This document shows, piece after piece, positions 8,839 through 16,805 of a stretch of DNA of 64,000 bases. Each line of letters begins with the position of its first letter. Position 1 is the first letter of the stretch. A program made the translations under genes and the position numbers. This stretch comes from Streptomyces subrutilus. Lineage in GTDB: Bacteria > Actinomycetota > Actinomycetes > Streptomycetales > Streptomycetaceae. The stretch is taken from the NCBI RefSeq assembly GCF_008704535.1, contig NZ_CP023701.1, positions 4,878,001-4,942,000 on the forward strand, read 5' to 3'. The notes below the pieces were generated by a model, which worked only from the letters and a program-made list of their open reading frames with translations, did no database searches and was not told where the DNA came from.

Positions 8839-10686
8839 TCAGTCTGCGACGTCGACGCCGTAGGAGCGGGCCAGCGCGGCCAGACCGTGGTCGTACCCCT
8901 GGCCCACGGCGCGCAGGCGCCAGAGCGGGCCGCGGCGGTAGACCTCGGCCAGCAGCATGGTGCGTTCGGTGGTGGCCGCGTCCACGGTGACCTGCGCCAG
9001 CGGCGTCTCGCCGGCGCCCGGCGCCACCACGACCTGCACCGGGCCGACGTCGCCGAAGGCGGGCGCGCCGTCGATGGCCGCGCAGACGACCACCTTCCGG
9101 GCGGCGGGCGGCAGGGTGGCGAGGTCGACGGCGACGGTCTGCTCGGTCGGCCCGTCGCCGAGCAGCCGTACCGCGCCGTTGGGGCTCTCCGGCGCCCCGT
9201 AGAAGACGAAGTCCTCGTCGCAGGAGACCTGTTCCTCCTCGTCGACGACGAAGGCGACCAGGTCGATCTCGCACCGCGTCTGCTGTGCCCAGGACGCGCT
9301 CACGTGCCAGCGCTCCGCCCCCTGCGCACGGGGCAGGTCGATCACGCCGCCGGACGGCAGGACCCGCGGCGCCGGGCCCCGGCCGCTCCCCGTGGCCGCG
9401 GCGGCCGGGCCGGCCAGCCAGTGCGCGTCGTGGGCCGGCACCCGCAGGGAGGTGATCCGGGCCATCCGGCGGTCGCGCTCGCCGCCGGACAGCAGGACGA
9501 CGTCCGTCACGCTCGCGGAGAGGTTCACGGCGGCGGCCCCGCCCAGGGCGACGATCCGGGCCCGCGCCCGGGACGCGTCCGGATGGGTGCCGCCCAGGAC
9601 GAGGACGCGCCGGCCGGCCAACGGCCGCTCCGCGGTCGTCGCTTCGGCCGGGCGCGGGGCCGGTACGGACGCGGCCACCGGCGCGGCCACCGGCACCGGC
9701 GCGGCCACCGGCGTGGGCGCGGGCCCGCTCGCGAGGGGAGCCGGGGCCGGCTTCTCGTGCGCGGTGCCCGGCCGCACGTCGTCCAGCAGGCGGAGGAAGG
9801 CGGGTTCGTCGAGGACCGTGACCCCCTCGGCCGCCGCCCGCCGGGCCTTGGCCGATCCCGAGGCGGCGTCGCCGGCGACCAGGGCGCTGGTGTGCCGGCT
9901 GACCGAACCCACCACGTTCAGCCCGGCGGCCGCGCATCGCGCCACCAGCGCGGTGCGGGCGGTCGCGGTCTCGCCGGTGATGGCGATCTTCATGCCCTGG
10001 ACCAGCGGGTTCCCGGCGGACAGCCGTCCCGGATTGCGGTACGCGCACGGCGTCTTGGGGGGCTTCGGGGCGAACCGGGCGTCCTGCCGGGGCGGGCAGG
10101 CCACCAGCGGCAGCGGCAGGTCCAGCAGGGCCGCCTCGCGCAGGGAGGCGCGCAGGATCCCGGCCAGCACCCGGGTGTCGTCCAGTGCGTCGTGCGCCTT
10201 CTCCTGCGGTACGCCGTAGTGCGCGGCCAGGGTCCCCAGGCGCAGGTCCCCGGTCGGCGGGTCGACCCGCCGGTTCAGCGCCAGCGTGCACAGCCGCCGC
10301 GTCACGGGCAGGTGCAGCCCGGCCCGCGCGAACTCGTGGGCCAGGAAGTCGTAGTCGAACTGGGCGTTGTGGGCCACCAGCACCCGGCCGTCCAGCAGCG
10401 CGGCGATCCGCTCCGCGACCTCGCCGAAGGCGGGCGCCCCCCGGAGCCGTTCGGCGGTCAGTCCGTGGACGTGCACGGGTCCGGGGTCGCAGCCGGGGTT
10501 CAGCAGGGTCGAGAACGCGCCGGTCTGCCGCCCGTCCGGCCCCAGGGTGACCACCGCCACCTGGAGCACGCGGTGGTGTCGCGGTATCAGGCCGGACGTC
10601 TCCACATCCACCAGCGCCCACTCATGGGCGTAATCGGACAGATCGGACAGGTCGGGCAGGCCGGGGGCGGCGGAGGCGGGACTCAT
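8839..10686 (-). CDS. DnaQ-like 3'-5' exonuclease - BRCT - BRCT - TerD fusion protein
   Basis: 615-residue four-module protein. Residues ~22-185 form a DEDDh exonuclease with complete catalytic set: DVE at 27-29, HNAQFD at 106-111, HDALDD at 166-171. Next are two BRCT-like domains, one from GMKIAITGE (~230-305) and one from GRRVLVLGGTHPD (~350-425). The C-terminal ~180 residues are TerD-like, with GGVIDLPRAQGAERWHVSASW and VDEEEQVSCDEDFVFYG, the acidic Ca2+-binding type of segment. TerD domains belong to tellurite-resistance/stress systems. The combination suggests nucleic-acid end processing linked to a Ca2+-responsive stress module, but substrate and role are inference. ATG start at 10686. 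Confidence 0.88.
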   Translation of the reverse strand: MSPASAAPGLPDLSDLSDYAHEWALVDVETSGLIPRHHRVLQVAVVTLGPDGRQTGAFSTLLNPGCDPGPVHVHGLTAERLRGAPAFGEVAERIAALLDGRVLVAHNAQFDYDFLAHEFARAGLHLPVTRRLCTLALNRRVDPPTGDLRLGTLAAHYGVPQEKAHDALDDTRVLAGILRASLREAALLDLPLPLVACPPRQDARFAPKPPKTPCAYRNPGRLSAGNPLVQGMKIAITGETATARTALVARCAAAGLNVVGSVSRHTSALVAGDAASGSAKARRAAAEGVTVLDEPAFLRLLDDVRPGTAHEKPAPAPLASGPAPTPVAAPVPVAAPVAASVPAPRPAEATTAERPLAGRRVLVLGGTHPDASRARARIVALGGAAAVNLSASVTDVVLLSGGERDRRMARITSLRVPAHDAHWLAGPAAAATGSGRGPAPRVLPSGGVIDLPRAQGAERWHVSASWAQQTRCEIDLVAFVVDEEEQVSCDEDFVFYGAPESPNGAVRLLGDGPTEQTVAVDLATLPPAARKVVVCAAIDGAPAFGDVGPVQVVVAPGAGETPLAQVTVDAATTERTMLLAEVYRRGPLWRLRAVGQGYDHGLAALARSYGVDVAD

Positions 10687-10916
10687 GACGGCAAGGATGA
10701 TCCGACATTCGTTCCGCCTTCAACCGGAATGCCGATTTATCCCCTATGGCGTCAGGAAAGGGAACGCGGGGGTCCGGGTACCGGCTCGCGCGGAGCCGTC
10801 GGGACGGGCCTCCGGGAGGGGGCGGACCGGGTGCGCCGGCCCCGCCCACCAGGCCCTCCCGGGTGCTTACGCCGTCGCTACCGGCCCCGGGCTAAAGTGC
10901 GTCCGACCTGCGTGAA

Positions 10917-10938
10917 AGCCCTCCCCGGAGGGAGGGCT
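10917..10938 (-). terminator. terminator hairpin of tRNA-Arg
   Basis: Perfect 9-bp stem AGCCCTCCC / GGGAGGGCT with CGGA loop, 17 bp after the 3' end of the tRNA on the minus strand, followed by a short TTTC. It fits a factor-independent terminator for the tRNA transcript. Confidence 0.7.
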
Positions 10939-10954
10939 GACGGTGGTGCGGACG

Positions 10955-11030
10955 TGGTGCCCCCGGCAGGACTCGAACCTGCGGCCAAGTGCTTAGAAGG
11001 CACCTGCTCTATCCACTGAGCTACGGGGGC
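10955..11030 (-). tRNA. tRNA-Arg (anticodon TCT), CCA encoded
   Basis: On the minus strand a full cloverleaf reads from GCCCCCGTAGCTCAG to the matching CGGGGGC, with anticodon loop CT-TCT-AA, a GGTTCGAGTCC T-arm and discriminator A. The CCA tail is encoded (TGG at 10955-10957 on the plus strand). It decodes AGA, a rare codon in such a GC-rich genome. No integrated element is attached to it: no repeat of its 3' end is visible nearby. Confidence 0.97.
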
Positions 11031-11355
11031 CGGAAGGTGGCCCTGATGGGCCTGGAGCCCCCGGTGGGGGGTGGGACTGCGGTCCGTGCCGGGTCAAGGA
11101 TAGGGCTCCGGTCGCCTTGTCCCGGTTGCTTCACCCGCGTGCCACGATGTGGAGGTTCGGTGAAGCGGTCCCGATAATCGCAGGCAGGTGCGATTCGCGC
11201 ATCGCTTTTGCGCCGCGGCGCGCTGGGTGTTGTGCACTCGTTATGCCTGCGTCCGACTCGCCCGTTCTGTCGAAAATGTCCCTCCAGAACTCGCGGTCGG
11301 CGCGCAGAGGACTTATAAGCTTCAAAAATGGTCCTAAATTGGGCATTCTTCGCAT
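11031..11355. other. 325-bp divergent intergenic region, AT-rich on the right
   Basis: Between tRNA-Arg (leftward) and the dynamin gene (rightward) I see no credible coding frame. Bases ~11305-11350 are clearly AT-richer (ACTTATAAGCTTCAAAAATG) and probably hold promoter elements for the dynamin operon, but no pair of -35/-10 boxes with good spacing stands out. Confidence 0.5.
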
Positions 11356-12984
11356 GTGGTGACCTTGGATGTTCGGCCTCAGCTGCTCGATGCCCTGTCC
11401 GCCCTGCGCGACCGGGTCGCGTCCGTGCGTCTGCCGCTGCCCCTGCCCGGCGCTCCGCGCGCCCGCCAGACCAGAGCGGAGCTGCTCGCGCAGCTCGACG
11501 ACTACCTCGTACCCCGGCTGAAGGCGCCGGAGGCGCCGCTGCTCGCCGTCGTCGGCGGGTCCACCGGGGCCGGTAAGTCCACCCTCGTCAACTCCCTCGT
11601 CGGGCGGCAGGTCAGCGAAGCGGGGGTGCTGCGGCCGACCACGCGCACACCGGTGCTCGTCTGCCATCCGGACGACCACCACTGGTTCGCCGGGATGCGG
11701 GTGCTCCCCGACCTCATGCGGGTCTGGGTCCCGCACGGGGAGGAGGAGGACACGCCCCTCGGCCGGTCCCGGGGCCGCGCCGACCGCGGCCCGGGGCGCA
11801 CGCACGCGACCCGCGAGATGCGGATCGAGACCGTCTCGACCCTGCCCCGCGGGCTCGCCGTCCTCGACGCCCCCGACATCGACTCGCTCGTGGTCGAGAA
11901 CCGGACCCTGGCCGCCGAGCTCATGTGCGCGGCCGACGTCTGGGTGATGGTCACCACCGCCTCGCGCTACGCCGACGCCGTCCCCTGGCACCTGCTGCGC
12001 ACCGCGAAGCAGTACCGGGCCACCCTCGTCACCGTCCTGGACCGCGTCCCCCACCAGGTGCTCGCCGAGGTCTCCCGGCAGTACGGGGCACTGCTCACCC
12101 GGGCCGGGCTCGGCGACGTACCGCGGTTCACCGTGCCGGAGCTGCCCGAGTCCGCCGGCGGCGGCGGGCTGCTGCCGGCCAGTGCCGTCGCGCCGCTGTT
12201 CGCCTGGCTCGCCCACCACGCGCAGGACCCGGCCGCCCGGCAGTACGCCGTCGGGCGGACCGCGCTCGGCGCCCTGGACTCGCTCGGGCGGCGGATGCCC
12301 GAGCTCGCCTCCGCCGTCGCCGCGCAGTACGCCGCCTCCGTACGGCTCGCCTCGGCCGTCGAGGACGCGTACAAGCGGGAGGGCAGGCGGGTGCGCAACC
12401 GCCTCGACCGCGGGGCCGTCCTGGCCGGCGACGCGCTGACCCGCTGGCGCGGCTACCCGCTCGACACGAGCGCCGACGAACTCCTCGACTCGCTCGCCGA
12501 GTCCCTCACCGCCCTGCTCCAGTGCGCGGTCGCCGCCGCCGACGAACGGATCGCCGAAGCCTGGCGGCGCGAACCGGCCGCCGGAGCGGTGCGGCTGCCC
12601 GCGCCCGACCGGGAGGCGGGCGAGCGCATCGGCGTGGCCGTACGGCGCTGGCGGCGCGTACTGGAGGAACTCGCCGAGGAGGAGGTCGCGCACCTCGAAC
12701 GGCAGCCCGCCCCCGACCCCGACGCCGTCGCCGCCCTGCTCGTGACGGCGCTCCTCGGCGGCAAGCGGGCCCGGCCCGCCGGGGAGAAGCTCGCCGAACG
12801 GATCGGCGTCCAGGCCGCCGTACGGCTGCGCGACCGCGGCGGCGAGCTGGTCGGCGACCACCTCGACCAGGTGCTGCGCGCCGAACGCGACCGCCGCCTC
12901 GCCCCCCTGGAGGCGCTCGAAGTGACCCCGGAACCACAGGCCGAGCTGATCGCCGCGCTGTCCGTACTGCAGAAGGAGAGGTGA
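11356..12984 (+). CDS. dynA: dynamin-like GTPase without membrane segments (DynA type)
   Basis: 542-residue large GTPase. G1/P-loop is GGSTGAGKST at 67-76, G2 is RPTTRTP, and G3 is LDAPDIDSL near residue 180. The rest is helical and charged (VEDAYKREGRRVRNRLDRG) as in dynamin stalks. No membrane helix. A membrane-bound paralogue follows after 4 bp. In Streptomyces venezuelae the paired dynamins DynA and DynB act at sporulation septa with SsgB. I assign the name from this arrangement (soluble member, then membrane member, then an SSB), not from an alignment. Start is GTG at 11356 or the next GTG; no clear RBS. Confidence 0.8.
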   Translation: MVTLDVRPQLLDALSALRDRVASVRLPLPLPGAPRARQTRAELLAQLDDYLVPRLKAPEAPLLAVVGGSTGAGKSTLVNSLVGRQVSEAGVLRPTTRTPVLVCHPDDHHWFAGMRVLPDLMRVWVPHGEEEDTPLGRSRGRADRGPGRTHATREMRIETVSTLPRGLAVLDAPDIDSLVVENRTLAAELMCAADVWVMVTTASRYADAVPWHLLRTAKQYRATLVTVLDRVPHQVLAEVSRQYGALLTRAGLGDVPRFTVPELPESAGGGGLLPASAVAPLFAWLAHHAQDPAARQYAVGRTALGALDSLGRRMPELASAVAAQYAASVRLASAVEDAYKREGRRVRNRLDRGAVLAGDALTRWRGYPLDTSADELLDSLAESLTALLQCAVAAADERIAEAWRREPAAGAVRLPAPDREAGERIGVAVRRWRRVLEELAEEEVAHLERQPAPDPDAVAALLVTALLGGKRARPAGEKLAERIGVQAAVRLRDRGGELVGDHLDQVLRAERDRRLAPLEALEVTPEPQAELIAALSVLQKER

Positions 12985-12988
12985 CGCG

Positions 12989-14866
12989 GTGACCGCCCTG
13001 ACCGACCGTACCGACGACCGCTGGGACGACGGGCTCATCGCGCGCTCCCGGCCCCGGCCCGCGGACCCGGGCGCCGGCCCGTCCGACGAACCGGGCGCGG
13101 GGGGCACCGAGAACGGCGGCGCGGAGGGCGACGAGGGGGACGACGCGCTCGTGCGGGCCCTCTCCGGGGCCGGGAGCGGCGGCGGCAAGGCGGCCGCGCC
13201 TCCGCTCAGCCCCGAAGGGCAGGCGCTGCGGCTGCGGCTCGACGCGCTGCGCCAACTGGTCGGGCTCTCCCGCACCCGCCTCGACGGCAAGACCCTCGCC
13301 GAGGCCGGCCGGGTCCTGGACGAGGCGGCCGCCCGGCGCGGCCTGTCGCCGCAGCACACGGTCGTCGCCATCGCCGGCGCCACCGGAAGCGGCAAGTCCA
13401 CGCTCTTCAATTCACTCGCGGGGGTGCAGATCTCCGAGACGGGGCTGCGCCGGCCCACGACCGCGGCACCCATCGCGTGCAGCTGGTCCGACGGGGCCGC
13501 CGGCCTGCTGGACCGACTGGAGATCCCCGGCCGGCTGCGCCGGCGCCCGCGCGAGAGCGCCGAGGCCGAACTGCTGCGCGGCATGGTCCTCGTCGACCTG
13601 CCCGACCTGGACTCGGCGGTCGGCGCGCACCGCGACCACGTGGACCGGGTCCTGGCACTGGTCGACGCGGTGGTGTGGGTGGTGGACCCGGAGAAGTACG
13701 CCGACGCCGTCCTCCACGAGCGCTACCTGCGGCCGCTGGCCGGACACGCCGAGGTGACCTTCGTCGTGCTGAACCAGGTGGACCGGCTGCCCGGCGAGGC
13801 CGCCGACCTCGTCCTGGACGACCTGCGCCGACTGCTCGACGAGGACGGCATCGCCCTCGGCGAACACGACGAGCCCGGCGCCACCGTCCTCGGGCTGTCC
13901 GCGCTCACCGGCGAGGGCGTCGGGGAACTGCGCGAGCTCCTCGGACAGTTCACCCAGGAGAAGGGCGCCGCGACCCGCCGGATCTCCGCCGACGTCGACC
14001 GGGCCGCCGTGCGCCTGCGTCCGCTGTACGTCGCCGACGGGCACGCGGGTCCCGAGATCGGCGAGGTGGCGCGCGCCGAGTTCGAGGACCGGCTCGCCGA
14101 GGCCGTCGGCGCGTACGCGGCCGGCCTGGCCGCCGAGCGCGCCTGGCGGCGCAACGCCGGGAAGGCGTGCGGGACGCCCTGGCTGCGGCTGTGGCGGTGG
14201 TACGAGGGCCGGCGCGCCCCGCGCTCGCTGGGCGGCCTGGCCGTCCTGGCGTCGATCGGCGGCCGGGGCGCGGTGGCGGCGCAGCCGCCGCCCGAGGAGG
14301 AGGTGACCGCCCGCCAGCGGGTCGAACAGGCCGTACGGGTCGTCGCCGACGAGGCGGTCGTCGGCCTGCCCGACCCGTGGGCCCAGGCGGTGCGGGAAAC
14401 GGCGGTGCGCGGCGCCGAAGGGCTCCCGGAGGCGCTGGACGAGCTGGCCGTCACCCTGGGCGCGGCGGTCGCGGTCCCCGCCGTGCGTCCGCCGCGGCCC
14501 GCGTGGTGGCCCGCGGCCGTGCTGGGCCAGGCGGCCATGACGCTGCTGCAGATCTTCGGCGGGCTGTGGCTGGCCGGGCAGATCGTGGGGGTCCTGGAGC
14601 CGCGGCTGATGCCGCCGGTCCTGCTGATGGTGGCCGGCATCATCGGCGGGCCGCTCGTGGAGTGGGGCTGCTCCCTCGCGGCCCGGGGCCCGGCACGGCG
14701 CTACGGGCAGGACGCCGAACGCGGACTGCGGCAGGCGGCGGCCGGCTGCGGCCGCGCCCGGGTGCTGGAGCCGGTGGCGGCGGAGCTGCTGCGCTACCGG
14801 GAGGTGCGCGAGCAGTACGCGGCGGTCGCCGCAGGGGGGAGCCGGTTGTCCACAACCCGTCAGTAG
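12989..14866 (+). CDS. dynB: dynamin-like GTPase with C-terminal membrane hairpin (DynB type)
   Basis: 625 residues, paralogous to its upstream neighbour. After a disordered acidic N-terminus (~1-70) comes the GTPase domain with P-loop AGATGSGKSTLFNSL near 130, G2 RRPTTAAP, G3 VDLPDLDS and G4-like NQVD. Near residues 510-560 two adjacent hydrophobic helices (AVLGQAAMTLLQIFGGLWLAG and MPPVLLMVAGIIGGPLVEW) form a membrane hairpin like that of bacterial membrane dynamins. GTG start, 4 bp after dynA, so the pair is one operon. In Streptomyces the membrane-bound partner recruits the soluble one to septa; that role here is inferred from gene order and topology. Confidence 0.82.
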   Translation: MTALTDRTDDRWDDGLIARSRPRPADPGAGPSDEPGAGGTENGGAEGDEGDDALVRALSGAGSGGGKAAAPPLSPEGQALRLRLDALRQLVGLSRTRLDGKTLAEAGRVLDEAAARRGLSPQHTVVAIAGATGSGKSTLFNSLAGVQISETGLRRPTTAAPIACSWSDGAAGLLDRLEIPGRLRRRPRESAEAELLRGMVLVDLPDLDSAVGAHRDHVDRVLALVDAVVWVVDPEKYADAVLHERYLRPLAGHAEVTFVVLNQVDRLPGEAADLVLDDLRRLLDEDGIALGEHDEPGATVLGLSALTGEGVGELRELLGQFTQEKGAATRRISADVDRAAVRLRPLYVADGHAGPEIGEVARAEFEDRLAEAVGAYAAGLAAERAWRRNAGKACGTPWLRLWRWYEGRRAPRSLGGLAVLASIGGRGAVAAQPPPEEEVTARQRVEQAVRVVADEAVVGLPDPWAQAVRETAVRGAEGLPEALDELAVTLGAAVAVPAVRPPRPAWWPAAVLGQAAMTLLQIFGGLWLAGQIVGVLEPRLMPPVLLMVAGIIGGPLVEWGCSLAARGPARRYGQDAERGLRQAAAGCGRARVLEPVAAELLRYREVREQYAAVAAGGSRLSTTRQ

Positions 14867-14960
14867 TCCACAGGCGCGAGCGGGATCGTGCGGACCGCCC
14901 CAGCATGGTGTGCAGCCGGTGCGGAGGGTCCGCACCGGGAGCGCGGGGAGGGCGGCCGGG

Positions 14961-15368
14961 ATGAACGACACCCAGGTGACGCTGGTCGGACACGTGGCGA
15001 CGGCGGTCGACTACAAGGAGACGCCGAACGGCGCGGCGGCGAGGTTCCGCTTCGCGGTGACGCCGCGGTACTTCGACCGTCGCAAGGACGCGTGGGCGGA
15101 CGGGACCACCAGCTTCTACACCGTGTGGGCGCGCCGGACCCTCGCGGTGAACCTCGCCGGATCGGTGTCGGTCGGCGAACCCCTGGTGGTGCACGGGCGG
15201 CTGCGGGTGCGCGACGACCCGCCCGACGGGGACGGCAACCGGTGGTTCTCGGCGGACATCGAGGCGACCGCCATCGGGCACGACCTGAACCGCGGGACGG
15301 CCGCCTTCCGCCGGATCGTGAAGGCGGACGTTCCCCTGATGGGCAATCAGAGGGCGCCGGTGGGCTGA
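14961..15368 (+). CDS. ssbB: single-stranded DNA-binding protein (SsbB-like paralogue)
   Basis: 135-residue OB-fold SSB: VTLVGHVATAVDYKETPNGAAARFRFAV, FYTVWARRTLAVNLAGSVSVGEPLVVHGRLRVRDD, ADIEATAIGHDLNRGTAAFRR. It lacks the Gly/Pro-rich linker and acidic DDDIPF-type tip of the housekeeping SSB, so it is the second, SsbB-type paralogue, which in S. coelicolor is linked to chromosome segregation during sporulation. I chose ATG 14961 because GGGGAGG lies 9 nt upstream; longer in-frame starts are not conserved-looking. Position right after the dynamin pair fits a developmental cluster. The specific name is moderately sure, the SSB call is firm. Confidence 0.85.
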   Translation: MNDTQVTLVGHVATAVDYKETPNGAAARFRFAVTPRYFDRRKDAWADGTTSFYTVWARRTLAVNLAGSVSVGEPLVVHGRLRVRDDPPDGDGNRWFSADIEATAIGHDLNRGTAAFRRIVKADVPLMGNQRAPVG

Positions 15369-15436
15369 GCGTTCACGACGGATAGGATTCCCGCGTACTC
15401 ACGGGCACCTGGGTCTTTGGCCCGAAGGGGAAGACT

Positions 15437-16741
15437 GTGTCGATTGCCGTTCCCGCATCCTCCGCTCCCGATTCCGCTCCGGAGCCCGCATCCCGCGGCG
15501 CTGCCGCGGCGGCCGGCCGGTCCGGTGGCGCGGTCAGCGCGGCCGCACGGTCCGCCGCCCGCCGCCCGCTGGCGGTGGCCCTGCTGGCCGCGGCCCTCAC
15601 CGCCGCGCCGGGGGCGACGGCGGCGGCCGACACCGATCCCGTGGGCGGCCGCCCGGCCGAGGGGGCGAGCGCCGTGCTGGACGGGCTGAAGACGTACGGG
15701 CAGGCGGTCCTGCGCGGCGGCGACGGATCGGTCCGGCAGATCCCGGCCGGCCTCTACGAGATGCGCGTCGACGGCGGCGGCACGCTCCAGACCTACGGAG
15801 TCGGGGTCGAGGGCAACGCGCAGCCCCAGGCCCGCTACACCGAGGGCGGCTGGAGCGGCAGCGTCCTGGCGGGCAACGGGGAGGCGGGGCGCATCCGCTG
15901 GGTGCTGGAGCACTCCTACCCGCAGCTGAACGACCTGGCAGGGCTGGCGGACGCGGCCGGCGCCGGGACGCTCACCGCGGAGAGCGCCGCGGCCGGGACC
16001 CAGGTGGCGATCTGGCGGCTGGCGGACGGCGCCCCGGTCGAGGCCGCCGATCCGGAGGCGGAGAAGCTGGCCGACTACCTCCAGCGGCAGGCCGGGCAGC
16101 TCCCCGAGCCGCCGGCCTCGCTGGCCCTGGACCCGGGCCACGTCACCGGGCCCGTGGGCGGCCGGCTCGGCCCGGTGACCGTGCGCACCGGTGCGCGCAG
16201 CGTCTCGGTCGTCCCCGACGCGGACGCCCTCGCCCTGGGGGTGCGGGTGGTGGACGCCGAGGGGCGCCCGCTGGAGACCGCGGGCAACGGCACCCGGCTG
16301 TACTTCGAGGTGCCCGCGGGCACCCCCGACGGGACGGCCTCGGTCACCGTCCGGGGCGCGACCAAGGTGCCGGTCGGACGGGTGTTCACGAGCGGGGTCC
16401 CGGCCCGGGCACAGATCGTCGCCGGCTCCAGCGAGTCGGCGGCCAAGGCGGTGGCCTCGGCGCTCTGGCCGCAGTACGAGGAGGCCCGTACGGCCGCCGA
16501 CGGGACCACGGCCCCGGCCGGCACGCCCACCGGCGGGCCCGCCACGACCACCCTGGGCAGCCGGTCCGCGACGCTCTCCCCGGACTCACCCGACTCGCCG
16601 GCCGCGAGCCGGCTGGCGTCCAGCGGGAGCTCGGCCGCGACCCCGGTCATCGCCTCCCTCGCGGTGGGGCTGGTGGTGTTGGGCGGCATGGTCGTGCTGC
16701 TGCTGCGCAAGCGCCCCCACGAGGAGGAGGAACAGGCCTGA
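15437..16741 (+). CDS. TQxA/thioester-domain surface protein lacking any cysteine
   Basis: 434-residue predicted surface protein: signal peptide (RRPLAVALLAAALTAAPGATAAA), a thioester-type domain (~80-240), a beta-sandwich region (~250-340), a Thr/Pro/Ser-rich wall-spanning stretch, then a membrane helix and RKRPHEEEEQA tail. It has no LPxTG sortase motif. The TQVAIWRL motif near 190 is the glutamine half of the Cys-Gln thioester of the TQxA family. The segment LQTYGVGVEG occupies the place where family members have a YCID-like cysteine, and the whole protein contains no cysteine, so no thioester can form. GTG start at 15437. Confidence 0.82.
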   Translation: MSIAVPASSAPDSAPEPASRGAAAAAGRSGGAVSAAARSAARRPLAVALLAAALTAAPGATAAADTDPVGGRPAEGASAVLDGLKTYGQAVLRGGDGSVRQIPAGLYEMRVDGGGTLQTYGVGVEGNAQPQARYTEGGWSGSVLAGNGEAGRIRWVLEHSYPQLNDLAGLADAAGAGTLTAESAAAGTQVAIWRLADGAPVEAADPEAEKLADYLQRQAGQLPEPPASLALDPGHVTGPVGGRLGPVTVRTGARSVSVVPDADALALGVRVVDAEGRPLETAGNGTRLYFEVPAGTPDGTASVTVRGATKVPVGRVFTSGVPARAQIVAGSSESAAKAVASALWPQYEEARTAADGTTAPAGTPTGGPATTTLGSRSATLSPDSPDSPAASRLASSGSSAATPVIASLAVGLVVLGGMVVLLLRKRPHEEEEQA

Positions 16742-16805
16742 CCCGGATGGACCAGGACGGACGCCCAGCCTGATTCGGACCGGATCCGGCGGGTATGGGC
16801 ATGAA

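Noticed and set aside
7636..11019. 1127-codon plus-strand frame across three genes and the tRNA region
   Set aside because: It runs antisense to the secreted protein, GGCT-like and TerD fusion genes and is low-complexity.
10955..11030. tRNA-Arg as a possible integration site
   Set aside because: No integrase lies beside it and its 3' end is not repeated nearby; the AICE uses the ettA upstream region instead.
11161..11180. CCCGATAA resembling a WhiG -10 box upstream of dynA
   Set aside because: No TAAA -35 box occurs at the required distance, so I do not call a sporulation sigma promoter.
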